The position numbers and the translations under genes are program-made. Of a stretch of DNA of 64,000 nt, positions 63,501 to 64,000 are shown piece after piece; positions within the stretch are counted from its first letter, which is position 1; each line of letters begins with the position of its first letter. The notes under the pieces were generated by a model, which had not been told where the DNA came from, searched no databases, and was given only the letters and a program-made list of their open reading frames with translations. The stretch is from the NCBI GenBank assembly GCA_966212235.1, contig CBIHPP010000001.1, forward strand, positions 186,001 to 250,000. The letters are read 5' to 3'. The DNA comes from Niastella sp966212235. GTDB lineage: Bacteria > Bacteroidota > Bacteroidia > Chitinophagales > Chitinophagaceae.

Positions 63501-63641
63501 CTATTGCTATTGCTGGCTTTGGGTAGCTATTCATGGTATAAACAAAATCAAACGAATGCGATAATTAAAGAGAAAGTTTTTCAACAAATTCTCCTAAAAA
63601 ACAGTCAAAAAACAAATTTCAACAATTCGCCCGAAAAGTAG
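60558..63641 (+). CDS. Membrane-anchored protein with two STAND-type NTPase modules
   Basis: 1027 residues. NTPase module 1: Walker A GKSGVGKT (48-55), Walker B VYLIIDQLEELF (Asp144). Module 2: Walker A GDSGTGKSS (501-509), Walker B CLYIDQFEES (Asp564), preceded by NPYMGLRQYEYG and PVLYGRES, which resemble the nSTAND1 entry motif. A winged-helix-like segment follows each (around 330-420 and 690-790). Residues about 890-965 form a Gln/Glu-rich coiled coil, and about 973-993 a single TM helix (IIYLASLLLLLALGSYSW). It starts inside the stop of the CHAT gene. Likely an NTP-dependent sensor/switch at the membrane. An alternative start is ATG 60567. Confidence 0.88.
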   Translation: MSTMSNINPFLFLQPYGLSDHYTLMGRDEEAQALLASLKWKDIIVVFGKSGVGKTSFINHTLSAKINRVNWLPIRITRLLNINHALKQGIQCALEEELLDKIHNKDLNIDTFTIKEETYNESDPLQLLNELYIKWNRPVYLIIDQLEELFLVGDKQEQTEFLETLQLLMDAPKVPKKIILVLREEHLGYIQEVERILNGVFQDAMAVKEIKKEDGAAIFDSLLTSANPETERQLKDFAQKIGAETIKSRIIESCSIGDTFDAQKMQILLFLLWEKIYAEDNLNDSNSTDHEVNRLCNLPDPLKDYLDRTVNINLARGARLLKAPYWFILGNAISEANTKRPVSLREFDRLIWQRLGYTKKEDDLSKWHRDLQVNIKEIRTWCDDLVEKRILQSFTITIPDGGIECYYQLRHDTLVRPIKKLNTGLPLRFPKKVSLHKLMQNPYMGLRQYEYGSSSRNSVSISGIGRKSSTLLPVLYGRESVINEYLEFLKNPENKYLVVVGDSGTGKSSLVKGGLLPAMQQAGFSTSTIQPGPDLETFTKELQVLINKNENGFEGNGKYCLYIDQFEESYTFREPTPEEKNKFDRFMHFLTREIDNRSGNFKLIVSIRHDYAHEFDRNISQWRSFKKLLRYPNQDEIFDIIVGPAYDRGVRFQPADLPETIAADAINTSYFLPLLSFTMETLYKKDVLDHLDKQADYRQLTLTDKGYRKVGEIVKCLQNEFTCVYKQLSDSDKRLFLEIIARMIIIKDTIPKARPLAIARINYIEPGKADRIHQIILKFTPRFFREKEITVGTCTTRCYEPIHDSLLVYCDEIRQIVNKVQEPGSQMYLQPKIEAAVKEWKVWQSDGYESKEDLKQEAGDNKLLAVIHKRYKELEPLFDFVLNNNTPAVDNWLFKEEWELVREGKEYANELKNREEMAMSQKLRQLEWEKQQQLLLQEKLNAERDRALVEVQKKEQELQIQTYKAKLVSERRLKWIIYLASLLLLLALGSYSWYKQNQTNAIIKEKVFQQILLKNSQKTNFNNSPEK

Positions 63642-63713
63642 AAAGAACATGCAGATTCAATAAACGTTTTATCATTCAAGAACGCGAAAAATTATTATCA
63701 ATAAAGTAAGACC

Positions 63714-64000
63714 CTAATTTTTATTTTTAAGCATTTCAATAAGTTGTATGTACTTCAAGCCAATAGACTGAAAGCCGTCTATGTTCGGATGTATCTCATC
63801 ATACCATTGATCAATTTCGCCAGTCTTGTATAAAACAGTATTACGCAGATCCAGGTAATATACTGTGTCGGGAAATTGCTTCACCACTTGTTCCAGCCTG
63901 GTATTGAATTCATCCATGATATATTTTATTACTGTGTGGCGATCATTGGTATCTGCAATCCCTTTTTCTATCATGTATCTGCCAAGCCAGCCTTTGTTCG
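63714..64000 (-). CDS. SGNH/GDSL hydrolase-like protein, C-terminal part only
   Basis: The frame is open through the window end, so the gene is truncated at its 5' side; an internal ATG lies at 63974. The visible about 95 residues include YYLDLRNTVLYKTGEIDQW, then YDEIHPNIDGFQSIGL. The DEIHP is the Asp-x-x-His block (V) of SGNH esterases. The nucleophile Ser block lies outside the window. Convergent with the CHAT-STAND operon, 72 bases apart. Confidence 0.55.
   Translation of the reverse strand, partial: NKGWLGRYMIEKGIADTNDRHTVIKYIMDEFNTRLEQVVKQFPDTVYYLDLRNTVLYKTGEIDQWYDEIHPNIDGFQSIGLKYIQLIEMLKNKN

Overview
The window looks like a chromosomal segment of a soil-type Bacteroidota, most likely family Chitinophagaceae (Niastella/Chitinophaga-like). 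The reasons are SusC/SusD outer-membrane pairs, many secretion-signal lipoproteins, a multidomain protein with a type IX secretion C-terminus, an ABC permease/M1 peptidase fusion, moderate GC, weak Shine-Dalgarno signals and promoters of the TTG-N19/20-TAnnTTTG kind. No tRNA, rRNA, CRISPR array, transposase or phage gene was seen.

Layout. 1-5.5 kb: two small envelope genes, katG (catalase-peroxidase), a tiny His-rich membrane protein, and an ECF sigma factor divergent from a DoxX-like gene across a symmetric promoter. 5.5-10.5 kb: a secreted PQQ-type sugar dehydrogenase with Ig/CBM6/T9SS modules, an I9-like small protein and a subtilase. 11-16 kb: DEAD-box helicase, a degenerate histidine-kinase-like protein, a fatty-acid desaturase and unknown exported proteins. 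16.9-22.8 kb: two AraC regulators with a c-type cytochrome-like lipoprotein, a TSUP permease, a nonsense-broken quinone-oxidoreductase-type gene, a pirin and an esterase. 23.1-28.3 kb: a likely operon of DUF2975 protein, HTH regulator, ABC ATPase and ABC permease/M1 peptidase fusion.

28.4-47.6 kb is one co-oriented polysaccharide utilisation locus: GntR/LacI-like regulator, Na+/solute symporter, clan GH-D alpha-galactosidase-like enzyme, SusC, SusD, two surface lipoproteins, GH95 fucosidase, sialate-type O-acetylesterase and GH36 alpha-galactosidase. Together these would bind, import and trim an acetylated glycan with terminal alpha-galactose and alpha-fucose (or L-galactose). No endo-acting depolymerase is present. 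A 10-bp motif is shared by the leaders of the regulator and susC.

47.9-58.1 kb is a mixed region (atypical SDR, RDD protein, LamG-like lipoprotein, a large unknown exported protein, Tat-exported serine hydrolase, FN3 protein, LEA-type lipoprotein, RlpA). It holds a 41-bp tandem repeat array in a 0.68 kb gap. 58.4-63.6 kb carries the most striking element: a two-gene operon, overlapping by 4 nt, of a CHAT-family protease-like protein and a membrane-anchored protein with two STAND-type NTPase modules. It resembles a conflict or programmed-death system. The window ends inside an SGNH-hydrolase-like gene on the opposite strand.
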